Positions 1 through 5,208 of a stretch of DNA of 5,208 nt are shown in pieces. Numbering within the stretch: the first letter of the stretch is position 1; every line of letters begins with the position of its first letter. This DNA is from Brevundimonas sp. (lineage in GTDB: Bacteria; Pseudomonadota; Alphaproteobacteria; Caulobacterales; Caulobacteraceae). Made by a program: the position numbers and the translations under genes. The stretch covers positions 1 through 5,208 of the forward strand of contig JADGMZ010000110.1 of assembly GCA_015234495.1 (NCBI GenBank), in the 5' to 3' direction. The notes under the pieces are model-generated. The model did not search any database, was not told the origin of the DNA, and was given only the letters and a program-made list of their open reading frames with translations.

Positions 1-280
1 TGAAGAACTGGTTGTAGGTCTCCTGCGGCAGGAAGCCGTTCAGCGGCATGGCCAGCTGGGTGCGCATCAGCACGGCCAGGATGCCCGCCAGCACGAAGAA
101 CAGCATGGCCGCGCCGACGTAGTAGACGCCGATGTAATTGTTGTTGATGGCGGTGATCCACTGCCAGCCCTTCGGCCTGCACCAGATGCGCTCCAGCTCC
201 TTCAACTCGCCGGGCGGGCGCTCGCCCTGCGTCGGGAAGCGGTCGTAGAGGGCCGGGTCGAAGCCGGTCTCGCTCTTCAC
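1..280 (-). CDS. ctaD: Cytochrome c oxidase subunit I, CoxN-like (N-terminal part, runs off the window)
   Basis: Catalytic haem-copper subunit of a terminal oxidase that reduces O2 to water in the inner membrane. Only the first 93 residues are present; the 3' end lies beyond base 1. A GTG at 280-278 is the start and overlaps the subunit II stop (GTGA, 4 nt), so translation is probably coupled. The visible part has a soluble N-terminus, an ELERIW...P.GW stretch (about residues 29-39), an INNNYIG motif (45-51), a first membrane helix (about 51-71), then MRTQLA and PQETYNQFF just before the window ends. In the family a TMHG segment with a haem-ligand histidine follows, but it is not in view. NN before the IG, instead of the usual HK, together with the QLA/P.YNQ segment, resembles the alternative oxidase clade (CoxN, often fused to subunit III). 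Whether a subunit III fusion exists cannot be seen here. The adjacent subunit II makes the family call secure. Confidence 0.92.
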   Translation of the reverse strand, partial: MKSETGFDPALYDRFPTQGERPPGELKELERIWCRPKGWQWITAINNNYIGVYYVGAAMLFFVLAGILAVLMRTQLAMPLNGFLPQETYNQFF

Positions 281-1233
281 TTCAGACTCTCGAGCCAGGC
301 GGAGACGTCGCGCAGTTCCTGACCCGTCAGCACCGGATAGGCGGGCATGCGGTTGCCCGGCTTGATCGCCTGGCTGTCGGAGATCCAGCCCGCCAGCGTC
401 CCGTGGTTGTTTGGCAGGATGCCGGCCCCGAGGGTGCGACGCGAGCCGACGTGGCTGAGGTCCGGCCCGGCGAGTCCGTTGAATGTGGTCCCCGCCACCG
501 TGTGACAGGCGCCGCAGCCGGCGCGGCCGAACACCTCGGCGCCCGGCCCGGGGAGGCTCGCCGTCGTCGCCGGAACCGCCTGTCGCGCCCGCCACGCCGC
601 GAACTCGGCGGGCTCGTGGGCGATGACGACCAGCCCCATCAGGGCGTGAGGGCCGCCGCAGTATTCGGCGCACTGGCCGCCGAACACGCCGGGCGCATCC
701 GCCTGCACCCGCATCAGATTGCGGCGGCCCGGGATCATGTCGACCTTGCCGCTGAGGCGCGGAATCCACAGGCTGTGGATGACGTCGGCGGAGTCGAGTT
801 CCAGCACCACCGGCCGGCCGACGGGGATGTGCACCTCGTTGGCGTCCTGCATCAGCTCCCGGCCGAGACCGTCGAGATAGGCCACCCGCCACCACCACAT
901 CTCGCCGGTGACCCGCACCCGCATCTCGTCCGGCGCAGGCTCCTGGGTCAGGTGCGAGGTCAGGCCGAGGCCGTAGACCAGCAGGGCGCTCAGCACCACG
1001 ACCGGGAAGGCCAGGCCGCCGATCCACACCAGCCGCTCGCCGCCCAGCCGGCTGCGCCAGCGGCGCGGTCCGAACAGGGCCAGCCCGAGGGCGACCAGCA
1101 CCACCAGCAGCACCACCGCCGCCATGGCGAACAGCACCCAGGCGAGCACGTTCAACGGCCCGGCGAAGGGACCGGCCGGGTCCAGCGCCGGCGGCGGCCA
1201 GCCGGCGATCCCCTGGGGCCGCTCAGCGGTCAT
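277..1233 (-). CDS. coxB: Cytochrome c oxidase subunit II with fused cytochrome c domain (caa3-like)
   Basis: Takes electrons from cytochrome c or its own haem c and passes them through CuA to subunit I. The 318 residues contain two membrane helices (about 28-54 and 69-91), then a periplasmic cupredoxin domain with the Trp-rich EMWWWRVAY patch (111-119). CuA ligands are complete: H153 in VIHSLWIP, then C188, E190, C192, H196 and M199 in GQCAEYCGGPHALM. A C-terminal class I cytochrome c domain follows, with CGACH at 240-244 and a probable axial Met at 296 (MPAYP). I see no cleavable signal or lipobox. The ATG at 1233 lies inside the end of the preceding cytochrome gene (11-nt overlap) and has no good Shine-Dalgarno, which points to coupled translation. 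The stop overlaps the GTG of subunit I. CoxM of coxMNOP-type clusters is the likely equivalent. All key residues are intact. Confidence 0.96.
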   Translation of the reverse strand: MTAERPQGIAGWPPPALDPAGPFAGPLNVLAWVLFAMAAVVLLVVLVALGLALFGPRRWRSRLGGERLVWIGGLAFPVVVLSALLVYGLGLTSHLTQEPAPDEMRVRVTGEMWWWRVAYLDGLGRELMQDANEVHIPVGRPVVLELDSADVIHSLWIPRLSGKVDMIPGRRNLMRVQADAPGVFGGQCAEYCGGPHALMGLVVIAHEPAEFAAWRARQAVPATTASLPGPGAEVFGRAGCGACHTVAGTTFNGLAGPDLSHVGSRRTLGAGILPNNHGTLAGWISDSQAIKPGNRMPAYPVLTGQELRDVSAWLESLK

Positions 1234-1591
1234 CGAGCGTATAGAGGAAGGCCGCGACGTCGCGGGCCTCCGCCTCGGTCAGCGGCGACGGCGGCATGGC
1301 GGTGCCCGGCGCCAGCGACGGCGGATCGATCAGCCAGGCGGTCAGCACGTCGGGCCGGTTGGGCAGCCGGCCCGCAATCAGCGGGCTGGCCCCGAAGCCC
1401 TTCAGCGAGGGACCGGCCCGGCCCCGCGGCCAGTCTACGCCCGGCACGACGTGGCAGGCGGCGCAGCCGGCCCGCTGGATCACCGCCAGCCCCTGCGTCG
1501 CATCCGCTCCGGCGATGGTGCGGGGCGGAGCGGCCGTGTCCCCGCACGCGGCCGTCAGCATGGCGACGGCCAGCGGCGCCCATGGTTTCAT
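1223..1591 (-). CDS. Monoheme cytochrome c lipoprotein
   Basis: Small class I cytochrome c, probably anchored by lipid on the periplasmic side and acting as electron donor to the oxidase encoded just downstream. I chose the ATG at 1591 (122 residues) because AGGA at 1600-1597 sits 5 nt ahead of it. An in-frame ATG at 1597 adds two residues but would have AGG touching the start codon. From 1591 the protein begins MKPWAPLAVAMLTAAC: a short signal with a usable lipobox (LTAA-C, Cys16). Haem attachment is CAACH (residues 43-47) and the axial Met is M99 in AMPPSP. The domain closely resembles the C-terminal haem domain of the adjacent subunit II (shared RAGC.ACH, AGP.L, LPN, PG..MP, LT..E.RDV). 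Its last 11 nt overlap the subunit II gene, making it first gene of a cytochrome c/subunit II/subunit I operon. The exact physiological partner is inferred from position. Confidence 0.9.
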   Translation of the reverse strand: MKPWAPLAVAMLTAACGDTAAPPRTIAGADATQGLAVIQRAGCAACHVVPGVDWPRGRAGPSLKGFGASPLIAGRLPNRPDVLTAWLIDPPSLAPGTAMPPSPLTEAEARDVAAFLYTLDDR

Positions 1592-1596
1592 TCTCA

Positions 1597-1600
1597 TCCT
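1597..1600 (-). promoter_or_regulatory. Ribosome binding site deciding the start of the monoheme cytochrome c
   Basis: AGGA on the minus strand, followed by TGAGA and then ATG at 1591 (5-nt spacing). It overlaps the other candidate ATG at 1597, so it can serve only the downstream start. This is the reason for preferring the 122-residue form. Confidence 0.5.
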
Positions 1601-1660
1601 GCCCGGTGATCTGGTCAGCCCTCCTGCCCCTTTCGGGGATCAAACCCGCACCCAGCGTCA

Positions 1661-1677
1661 CGGTTCCGGCGGAACCG
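1661..1677. repeat. Inverted repeat with 7-bp arms, possible operator
   Basis: CGGTTCC-GGC-GGAACCG is a perfect dyad with a 3-nt centre. It lies 26 bp upstream of the chosen start of the diheme cytochrome gene and about 70 bp from the start of the divergent operon. There is no T-run after it, so it does not look like an intrinsic terminator. It could be a binding site for a dimeric regulator or a small hairpin in a 5' leader. I do not recognise it as the site of a known regulator, and short GC-rich dyads arise often by chance in such DNA. Confidence 0.35.
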
Positions 1678-1703
1678 CCAAGGTGGGATGGTGTTGGTTG
1701 GTC

Positions 1704-2435
1704 GTGCGCCCCCTGTTTTCCGCCCTCGTCCTCGCTGCGGCCGCTGCGGCCTGCACCCCGGCGACCAACCGCACCGGCGAGGCCTTCACCGCCGGCGGCG
1801 AGATCATCGCCATGGGCGGCGGCGAAGGCGGGGCGGCCAACGCCTGTTTCACCTGCCACGGCCTGGACGGACTGGGCGACGGCGTCAGCGTTCCCCGGCT
1901 GGCCGGGCTGGACGCCGGCTATCTGCAGAAGCAGCTGGCGGACTACGCCGCGGAAACCCGCGCCGACCCGGTGATGAGTCCGATCGCGCGCTGGCTGGAC
2001 GACGGCGACCAGCGGGCGGTCGCCGCCTGGTATGCGGCCCTGCCCGTCCCGGACGCGGGCGAGCCGACCGCCCCCCCGCCGGCCCTCTATGAGGTCGGGG
2101 CGCCGGAGCGGGGGGTGATCGCCTGCGCCAGCTGTCACGGTCTCGATGGTCAGGGGGTGGGGCGTGGCAATCCGGCCATCGCGGGCCAGCCGGCGGCCTA
2201 TACGGTCGAACAGCTGCGCCGCTGGAAGCGGAGCGAACGGCGCAACGACCCGCGCGGCGTCATGGCCGAGGCGGCCGCGGGGCTGACCGACGCCGAAATG
2301 CGGACCATAGCCGCCTGGCTCGAGAGCTTGCCCACTGCTCGCCCGCCAGCCAGCGGCGCTGCCACCGCGTCCGCCGCCGCGACAGCTGGGGCACGATCGG
2401 CAACATTCCGTGGAACACATCGTCCCGATCGATGA
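1704..2435 (+). CDS. Diheme cytochrome c, c4-like, predicted lipoprotein
   Basis: Periplasmic electron carrier with two class I haem domains, a likely shuttle between a quinol-side donor and the neighbouring oxidase. From the GTG at 1704 the protein begins VRPLFSALVLAAAAAAC, a short signal ending in a lipobox (AAA-C17). GTG 1683 and TTG 1698 are possible alternative starts in frame; none has a clear Shine-Dalgarno, so the start is uncertain. Domain 1 has CFTCH (48-52) and a probable distal Met at 91 (DPVMSPIA). Domain 2 has CASCH (141-145) and probable Met 187 (GVMAEAA). Both share CHGLDG.G.G, P..AG and a closing AAW...LP helix, so they are an internal duplication. The fold ends near L209 (base 2330). 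The remaining 34 residues are Ala/Thr/Arg-rich, use A/T-ending codons unlike the rest, and lie antisense to the b561 gene, so they probably are not native. It is the only plus-strand gene here. Confidence 0.88.
   Translation: MRPLFSALVLAAAAAACTPATNRTGEAFTAGGEIIAMGGGEGGAANACFTCHGLDGLGDGVSVPRLAGLDAGYLQKQLADYAAETRADPVMSPIARWLDDGDQRAVAAWYAALPVPDAGEPTAPPPALYEVGAPERGVIACASCHGLDGQGVGRGNPAIAGQPAAYTVEQLRRWKRSERRNDPRGVMAEAAAGLTDAEMRTIAAWLESLPTARPPASGAATASAAATAGARSATFRGTHRPDR
2260..2435. other. 176-bp antisense overlap of two convergent reading frames
   Basis: The diheme cytochrome frame (plus) and the b561 frame (minus) read through each other before meeting stops at 2433-2435 and 2262-2260. In the plus frame, A/T-ending codons rise from 3 of 33 (2232-2330) to 17 of 33 (2334-2432). 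In the minus frame they rise from 0 of 23 (2400-2332) to 10 of 23 (2331-2263). The two switches coincide at about 2331-2334. The plus frame therefore appears to be the constrained one to the left of that point and the minus frame to the right. No terminator hairpin with a T-run is visible for either transcript. Confidence 0.8.
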
Positions 2436-2994
2436 AGTGGTGCTTGAGGGCCGCGCCCGCATGGATCGGGATCAGGGCCAGAAGGGTCACGATCAGGCCC
2501 CAGTGCATCCACTCGGCCGCCGCCTCGACCTGCCAGCGCTGCACGAAGCTGAGGTCGCCGAGCGGCATCAGCGGCCACGGGATGAACCCCGCCAGCGACA
2601 GCTCCTGCTCGCGCCCGGTGGCGGAGATCATCGCCCAGCCGCTGAGGGGCAGGCCGAACAGGCAGGCGTAGAAGAGATAGTGGGTCACATGGGCGGCGGT
2701 GCTTTCCCAGCCCGGCTTGTCGGCGTCATTGATCGGCCCCGGGGCGAGCGCCCGCCAGAGGCCCCGGCCAAGGGCCAGCACCAGCATCAGAACGCCGATC
2801 AGATAATGCAGGTCGTGGGCCGCCACCTTGTCGCCGCCGACCGGCAGGCGACCCATCCACCAGCCCCAGAACAGCTGGAAGATCACCAGCGCCGCCATGG
2901 TCCAGTGGAAGACGATGGCCACCGGGGAGTAACGCCCCTCGTCATGGTGGCCCGCCGCCCATTCAAGGATGTTGACGATCAGCCGGTCGATCAT
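2260..2994 (-). CDS. Cytochrome b561 family membrane protein with Arg-rich C-terminal extension
   Basis: Four-helix diheme b protein of the bacterial CybB type, which can exchange electrons with the quinone pool in the inner membrane. The start is the ATG at 2994, overlapping the preceding CtaG stop as ATGA; the in-frame ATG at 3087 would add 31 Arg/Pro-rich residues read within the ctaG gene and is not credible. Helices lie at about 23-43, 61-80, 100-125 and 160-182. Haem-ligand candidates by comparison with E. coli CybB are H30 (FHW), H63 (LHYLIG), H164 (WMHWG) and H178 (IHAGAALKHHF). The usual closing segment (FIDRDDVFHGMLP) ends near residue 199. The frame then continues to 244, well beyond the roughly 180 residues typical of the family. 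Residues 203-221 use normal G/C-ending codons, but 222-244 do not and lie antisense to the diheme cytochrome domain, so they look like read-through. The substrate partner is unproven. Confidence 0.9.
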   Translation of the reverse strand: MIDRLIVNILEWAAGHHDEGRYSPVAIVFHWTMAALVIFQLFWGWWMGRLPVGGDKVAAHDLHYLIGVLMLVLALGRGLWRALAPGPINDADKPGWESTAAHVTHYLFYACLFGLPLSGWAMISATGREQELSLAGFIPWPLMPLGDLSFVQRWQVEAAAEWMHWGLIVTLLALIPIHAGAALKHHFIDRDDVFHGMLPIVPQLSRRRTRWQRRWLAGEQWASSRARRLWSAFRRRSAPRPPRP

Positions 2995-3728
2995 GCCGGG
3001 CGGACGTCCGCAGGGGCGTCGGGCCCGATCCAGCGGCCCAGCCGCCACAGCGCCGCCGCCAGGTAGAGGGCGGCGGCGGGGGCCCACATGATCAGCCCGG
3101 CGGCCTGCTGGTCCTCAAGCGGGGTCAGGCCCCAGACGGCGGTGGTCAGGAAGTGGGGGGCGTAGACCGGCTGGCCGGTGAAGGTCAGCAGGGCGCCGAG
3201 CAGGCCCATGGCCACCATGGCCAGCAGCAGGGCGGCGACGGCGGCGGGGGCCGGGGCCCGCCGCGCCGCCATCCAGAACCACACGGCCGTGCCCAGCAGA
3301 CTGACCTGCATCAGCCAGTAGGCGGCGTCGTGCGACAGGGCCCAGCCGTAGGCGGCCGGCGCGTGCCAGATCCAGAACACCGCCGCCTGCACGAAGGTCG
3401 CCAGGGCCAGCGGGCCGACGCGGCGACGAGGCAGGGCGAGGGCGATCAACGGCGCCGCCACCGCGACCAGCAGGACGTGATGCGCGGTCCGGGCCGCGAA
3501 CAGCGCCGAGCTCAGCGCACAGAGCGGCGAGACGAAGATCACCGCCAGCACCGCGACCGCCGCGACACCTGCGGCGCGCTCGCGCCCCGAGGTTCGCCAC
3601 AGGCTTAGTCCCAGCGCCAGCGCCAGGGCGGCGAGAAGCACCGGATCGAGGTTCCACCGCGCCAGCCACTCGCCCGGCCCTGGACCCGGCCCGCAGTAGG
3701 GGATCCACACCGCTCCGGCCGCCGTCAT
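2991..3728 (-). CDS. ctaG: Cytochrome c oxidase assembly protein, caa3-type CtaG family
   Basis: Polytopic membrane protein of the Caa3_CtaG family, implicated in copper delivery and assembly of caa3-type oxidases. This family is distinct from the Cox11-type protein also called CtaG. The 245 residues begin with a short periplasm-type segment containing WNLDP (25-29). About seven membrane helices follow (near 28-44, 54-78, 82-98, 107-124, 136-154, 161-184, 207-229). Family landmarks are SPLCALSSALFAARTAHH (67-84), WIWHAP (119-124), H133, LLTFTGQPVYAPH (180-192) and WGLTPLEDQQAAGLIMW (199-215). The conserved histidines (83, 84, 122, 133, 192) are plausible metal ligands. The start at 3728 overlaps the dehydrogenase stop as ATGA, and the stop overlaps the b561 start in the same way, with no strong Shine-Dalgarno at either. 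It therefore lies inside a dehydrogenase/b561 operon while its presumed client, the oxidase, is encoded about 1.4 kb away in another transcription unit. Confidence 0.9.
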   Translation of the reverse strand: MTAAGAVWIPYCGPGPGPGEWLARWNLDPVLLAALALALGLSLWRTSGRERAAGVAAVAVLAVIFVSPLCALSSALFAARTAHHVLLVAVAAPLIALALPRRRVGPLALATFVQAAVFWIWHAPAAYGWALSHDAAYWLMQVSLLGTAVWFWMAARRAPAPAAVAALLLAMVAMGLLGALLTFTGQPVYAPHFLTTAVWGLTPLEDQQAAGLIMWAPAAALYLAAALWRLGRWIGPDAPADVRPA

Positions 3729-5208
3729 CGCTCGGGCAGGGCGTAGGCGATCACATGGTCCCCGGGCGGCGTCTCCATGAAGTGATGCCCGCCCGCCATG
3801 ATCACCAGATACTGCCGCCCGTCCTGCTCATAGACCATCGGTCCCGCCTGGCCGCCCGCCGGCAGCACGTCCGACCACACCGTCTCGCCGGTCTCGATAT
3901 CGATGGCCCGGATCAGGTCGTCGGTGGCCGCGGCGATGAAGATCAGTCCGCCGGCGGTGACCACCGAACCGCCGTTGTTCGGCGTGCCGATGTCGATCGG
4001 CAGCATCGACGGGATCCCGAACGGGCCGTTCTTGCGGGCTGTCCCAAGCGGCCGGTCCCAGACCGTGCGGCCGGTGCGGATGTCGATGGCGCGGATGCCG
4101 CCGTAGGGGGGCTGCTTGCACAGCATGCCCGTCGACTTCATGCGCCAGCCGGCGTTGACGTCGATGGCGTAGGGCACGCCCCACTGCGGATCGCCCGCCC
4201 CCTCGGCCCCTTCCGGCACGCCGCCGCGGGACTCGGGCGTCTGTTCCTTCAGACGCGGATCGCCGCGCGGGAACCAGCCCTTCTCATTGGCCTCCTCGCG
4301 CGGGACCAGCCGGTTGTAGTTGGGCATGTCGTTGTAGTTGGCGATGATCCAGCCGCGCCGCGGATCCACCGCCACTCCGCCCCAGTCCGAGCCGCCGTTG
4401 TAGCCGGGATACTGGATCCAGCGCCGGTCGCTGGTCGGCGGCGTGTACATGCCGTCGTAGGCGGCCTGACGGAAGCCGATGCGGCAGATCATCTGGTCGA
4501 TGGGAGACATCCCCCACATGTCGCGCTCGGTCAGGTCGCGCTTCGCCAGGGTGTGGAAGCGGGAGAACGGCTGCGTCGGCGTGCGTTCCGCAGCCTCGAC
4601 GCCGCCCTGCGGAACCCGTCGCTCCTCGACGGGCGTCAGCGCCCGGCCGGTGCGGCGGTCGAGGATGTAGAGGTCGCCCTGCTTGCTGGGCAGCACCAGG
4701 GCCGGGACCACGCCCCCCGCCGCCGGATAATCGATCAAGGTCGCCTGCGAACCGAGATCGTAGTCCCACACGTCCTTGTGCACCGTCTGGAAGGTCCAGG
4801 CGGGCCGGCCGGTGGTCACGTCCAGCGCGACCAGGGCCGTGGCGTAGCGGTTCTCCTCCGCCGTCCGGTTGGCGCTCCAGTAGTCGGCCGCGGAGTTGCC
4901 CATCGGCAGATAGACCAGGCCCAGCTGCTCGTCGCCGGAGGCGGTGGTCCACATGTTGGGCGTGCCCAGGGTGTAGGTCTGGCCCTCGGCCGGACGGCCG
5001 GTCAGGTCCGGCTGGCCCAGATCCCAGGCCCAGCGCAGTTCGCCGGTGACGGCGTCGAAGCCCTGGATCACGCCCGAGGGCGCCTTGTCGTACTGGCCGT
5101 CCAGCACCTGGTGACCGGTGACGATGACGCCGCGGACGATGGTGGGCGGCGAAGTGATCGACACCATGCCCGGGATGATCTCGCCCATGCCGATCTTGAT
5201 ATCGACCG
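3725..5208 (-). CDS. PQQ-dependent dehydrogenase, membrane glucose/quinate/shikimate family (C-terminal part)
   Basis: Periplasmic quinoprotein that oxidises a sugar, polyol or cyclic acid and, in this family, passes electrons to ubiquinone. The frame is open to the right edge (VDIKIG precedes the first internal Met at 5188), so the N-terminus, including any membrane domain, is missing; 493 residues are visible. Numbered from that Met, beta-propeller landmarks are PSGVIQGFDAVTGELRWAWD (37-56), HKDVWDYDLGSQ (137-148, matching the segment with the catalytic Asp of E. coli Gcd), PSKQGDLYILDRRTG (167-181, with the Lys that contacts PQQ), RDMWGMSPIDQMICR (222-236), YDGMYTPP (244-251), DWGGVAVDP (268-276), CKQPPYGG (357-364) and GGQAGPMVYEQDGRQYLVIMAGGHH (445-469). 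The ending HVIAYALPER is typical. It is the first visible gene of a coupled operon with ctaG and b561. The substrate cannot be assigned from this fragment; gcd is possible but not established. Confidence 0.93.
   Translation of the reverse strand, partial: VDIKIGMGEIIPGMVSITSPPTIVRGVIVTGHQVLDGQYDKAPSGVIQGFDAVTGELRWAWDLGQPDLTGRPAEGQTYTLGTPNMWTTASGDEQLGLVYLPMGNSAADYWSANRTAEENRYATALVALDVTTGRPAWTFQTVHKDVWDYDLGSQATLIDYPAAGGVVPALVLPSKQGDLYILDRRTGRALTPVEERRVPQGGVEAAERTPTQPFSRFHTLAKRDLTERDMWGMSPIDQMICRIGFRQAAYDGMYTPPTSDRRWIQYPGYNGGSDWGGVAVDPRRGWIIANYNDMPNYNRLVPREEANEKGWFPRGDPRLKEQTPESRGGVPEGAEGAGDPQWGVPYAIDVNAGWRMKSTGMLCKQPPYGGIRAIDIRTGRTVWDRPLGTARKNGPFGIPSMLPIDIGTPNNGGSVVTAGGLIFIAAATDDLIRAIDIETGETVWSDVLPAGGQAGPMVYEQDGRQYLVIMAGGHHFMETPPGDHVIAYALPER

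Larger units (their letters stand above)
1592..1703. promoter_or_regulatory. Divergent intergenic region between the oxidase operon and the diheme cytochrome gene
   Basis: This is the only non-coding gap in the window (112 bp). It must hold the 5' signals for the leftward cytochrome c/oxidase genes and the rightward diheme cytochrome gene unless transcription enters from elsewhere. It contains a 7-bp-arm inverted repeat at 1661-1677, a CCCC-tttc-GGGG mini-stem at 1627-1638, and AGGAGGG on the minus strand (1625-1619) with no start codon at a sensible distance. I see no convincing -35/-10 pair on either strand, which is common for high-GC alphaproteobacterial promoters. The promoter role is inferred from the divergent layout. 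Confidence 0.5.

Noticed and set aside
1619..1625. AGGAGGG on the minus strand, a perfect-looking Shine-Dalgarno
   Set aside because: The nearest in-frame ATG (1597) is 21 nt away and no ATG, GTG or TTG lies at a workable distance. It is probably chance or part of the leader.
1296..1703. Upstream extension of the diheme cytochrome frame
   Set aside because: This part is antisense to the monoheme cytochrome and would bury the signal peptide and lipobox that begin near 1704.
403..1974. A 523-codon open frame on the plus strand
   Set aside because: It is antisense to subunit II and the monoheme cytochrome and then out of frame with the diheme cytochrome. Its product is Arg/Pro/Ala/Gly-rich without any fold signature, as expected for a shadow frame in high-GC DNA.
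2321..2342. Possible hairpin GAGC...GCTC at the convergent junction
   Set aside because: Only 4 bp of stem with a 9-nt loop and no T-run on either strand, so it does not qualify as a bidirectional terminator.
1230..2462. A 410-codon open frame on the minus strand
   Set aside because: It runs antisense through the diheme cytochrome and in another frame over the monoheme cytochrome. It shows no motifs, and the other frames contain complete haem domains.
3000..3011. 12-bp perfect palindrome GCGGACGTCCGC just ahead of the b561 start
   Set aside because: It lies in the last codons of ctaG, has no loop for a hairpin, and is short enough to be chance in this GC-rich sequence.
2995..3087. N-terminal extension of b561 to an ATG at 3087
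   Set aside because: The extra 31 residues are an out-of-frame reading of the end of ctaG. The ATG at 2994 forms a standard ATGA overlap and gives a normal b561 N-terminus.
2410..3608. Plus-strand open frames at 2410-3066 and 3153-3608
   Set aside because: They are antisense to b561 and ctaG and rich in Gln/His/Arg/Gly. They are mirror images of hydrophobic membrane-helix codons and carry no recognisable domain.
3828..4952. Minus-strand open frames at 3828-4184 and 4284-4952 inside the dehydrogenase gene
   Set aside because: They are out-of-frame shadows of the PQQ dehydrogenase, which is continuous and has family motifs from end to end.

Overview
The window is about 70% GC with strongly G/C-biased third codon positions. 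It carries seven respiratory or periplasmic-oxidation genes and no mobile element, RNA gene or CRISPR array that I can see. Gene content and composition fit a high-GC aerobic proteobacterium, most likely an alphaproteobacterium (Caulobacterales or Sphingomonadales type). That placement is inferred; no taxonomic marker is present.

Right-hand block (about 2260-5208, minus strand, transcribed right to left): the C-terminal part of a PQQ-dependent dehydrogenase of the membrane glucose/quinate/shikimate family, then a caa3-type CtaG oxidase assembly protein, then a cytochrome b561. Both junctions are 4-nt ATGA stop/start overlaps, so the three genes look like one translationally coupled operon.

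Middle (1704-2435, plus strand): a lipid-anchored diheme class I cytochrome c of cytochrome c4 type. It runs tail to tail into the b561 gene, and the two reading frames overlap antisense by 176 bp. Third-position composition switches sharply near 2331-2334. This suggests that each protein's native end lies there and that both original stop codons are missing.

Left-hand block (1-1591, minus strand): a monoheme cytochrome c lipoprotein, a caa3-like cytochrome c oxidase subunit II (CuA domain plus C-terminal haem c domain), and the start of oxidase subunit I of the CoxN-like clade. They are joined by an 11-nt and a 4-nt overlap. The 112-bp gap at 1592-1703 is the only intergenic space in the window. 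It separates the divergent left block and diheme cytochrome gene, and it holds a 7-bp-arm inverted repeat.

Together the genes could form a short periplasmic chain: sugar or polyol oxidation by the PQQ enzyme, electrons through quinone, b561 and/or cytochromes c, then reduction of O2 by the caa3-like oxidase, with CtaG helping oxidase copper insertion. The individual family calls are strong; the joint pathway is inferred from proximity.
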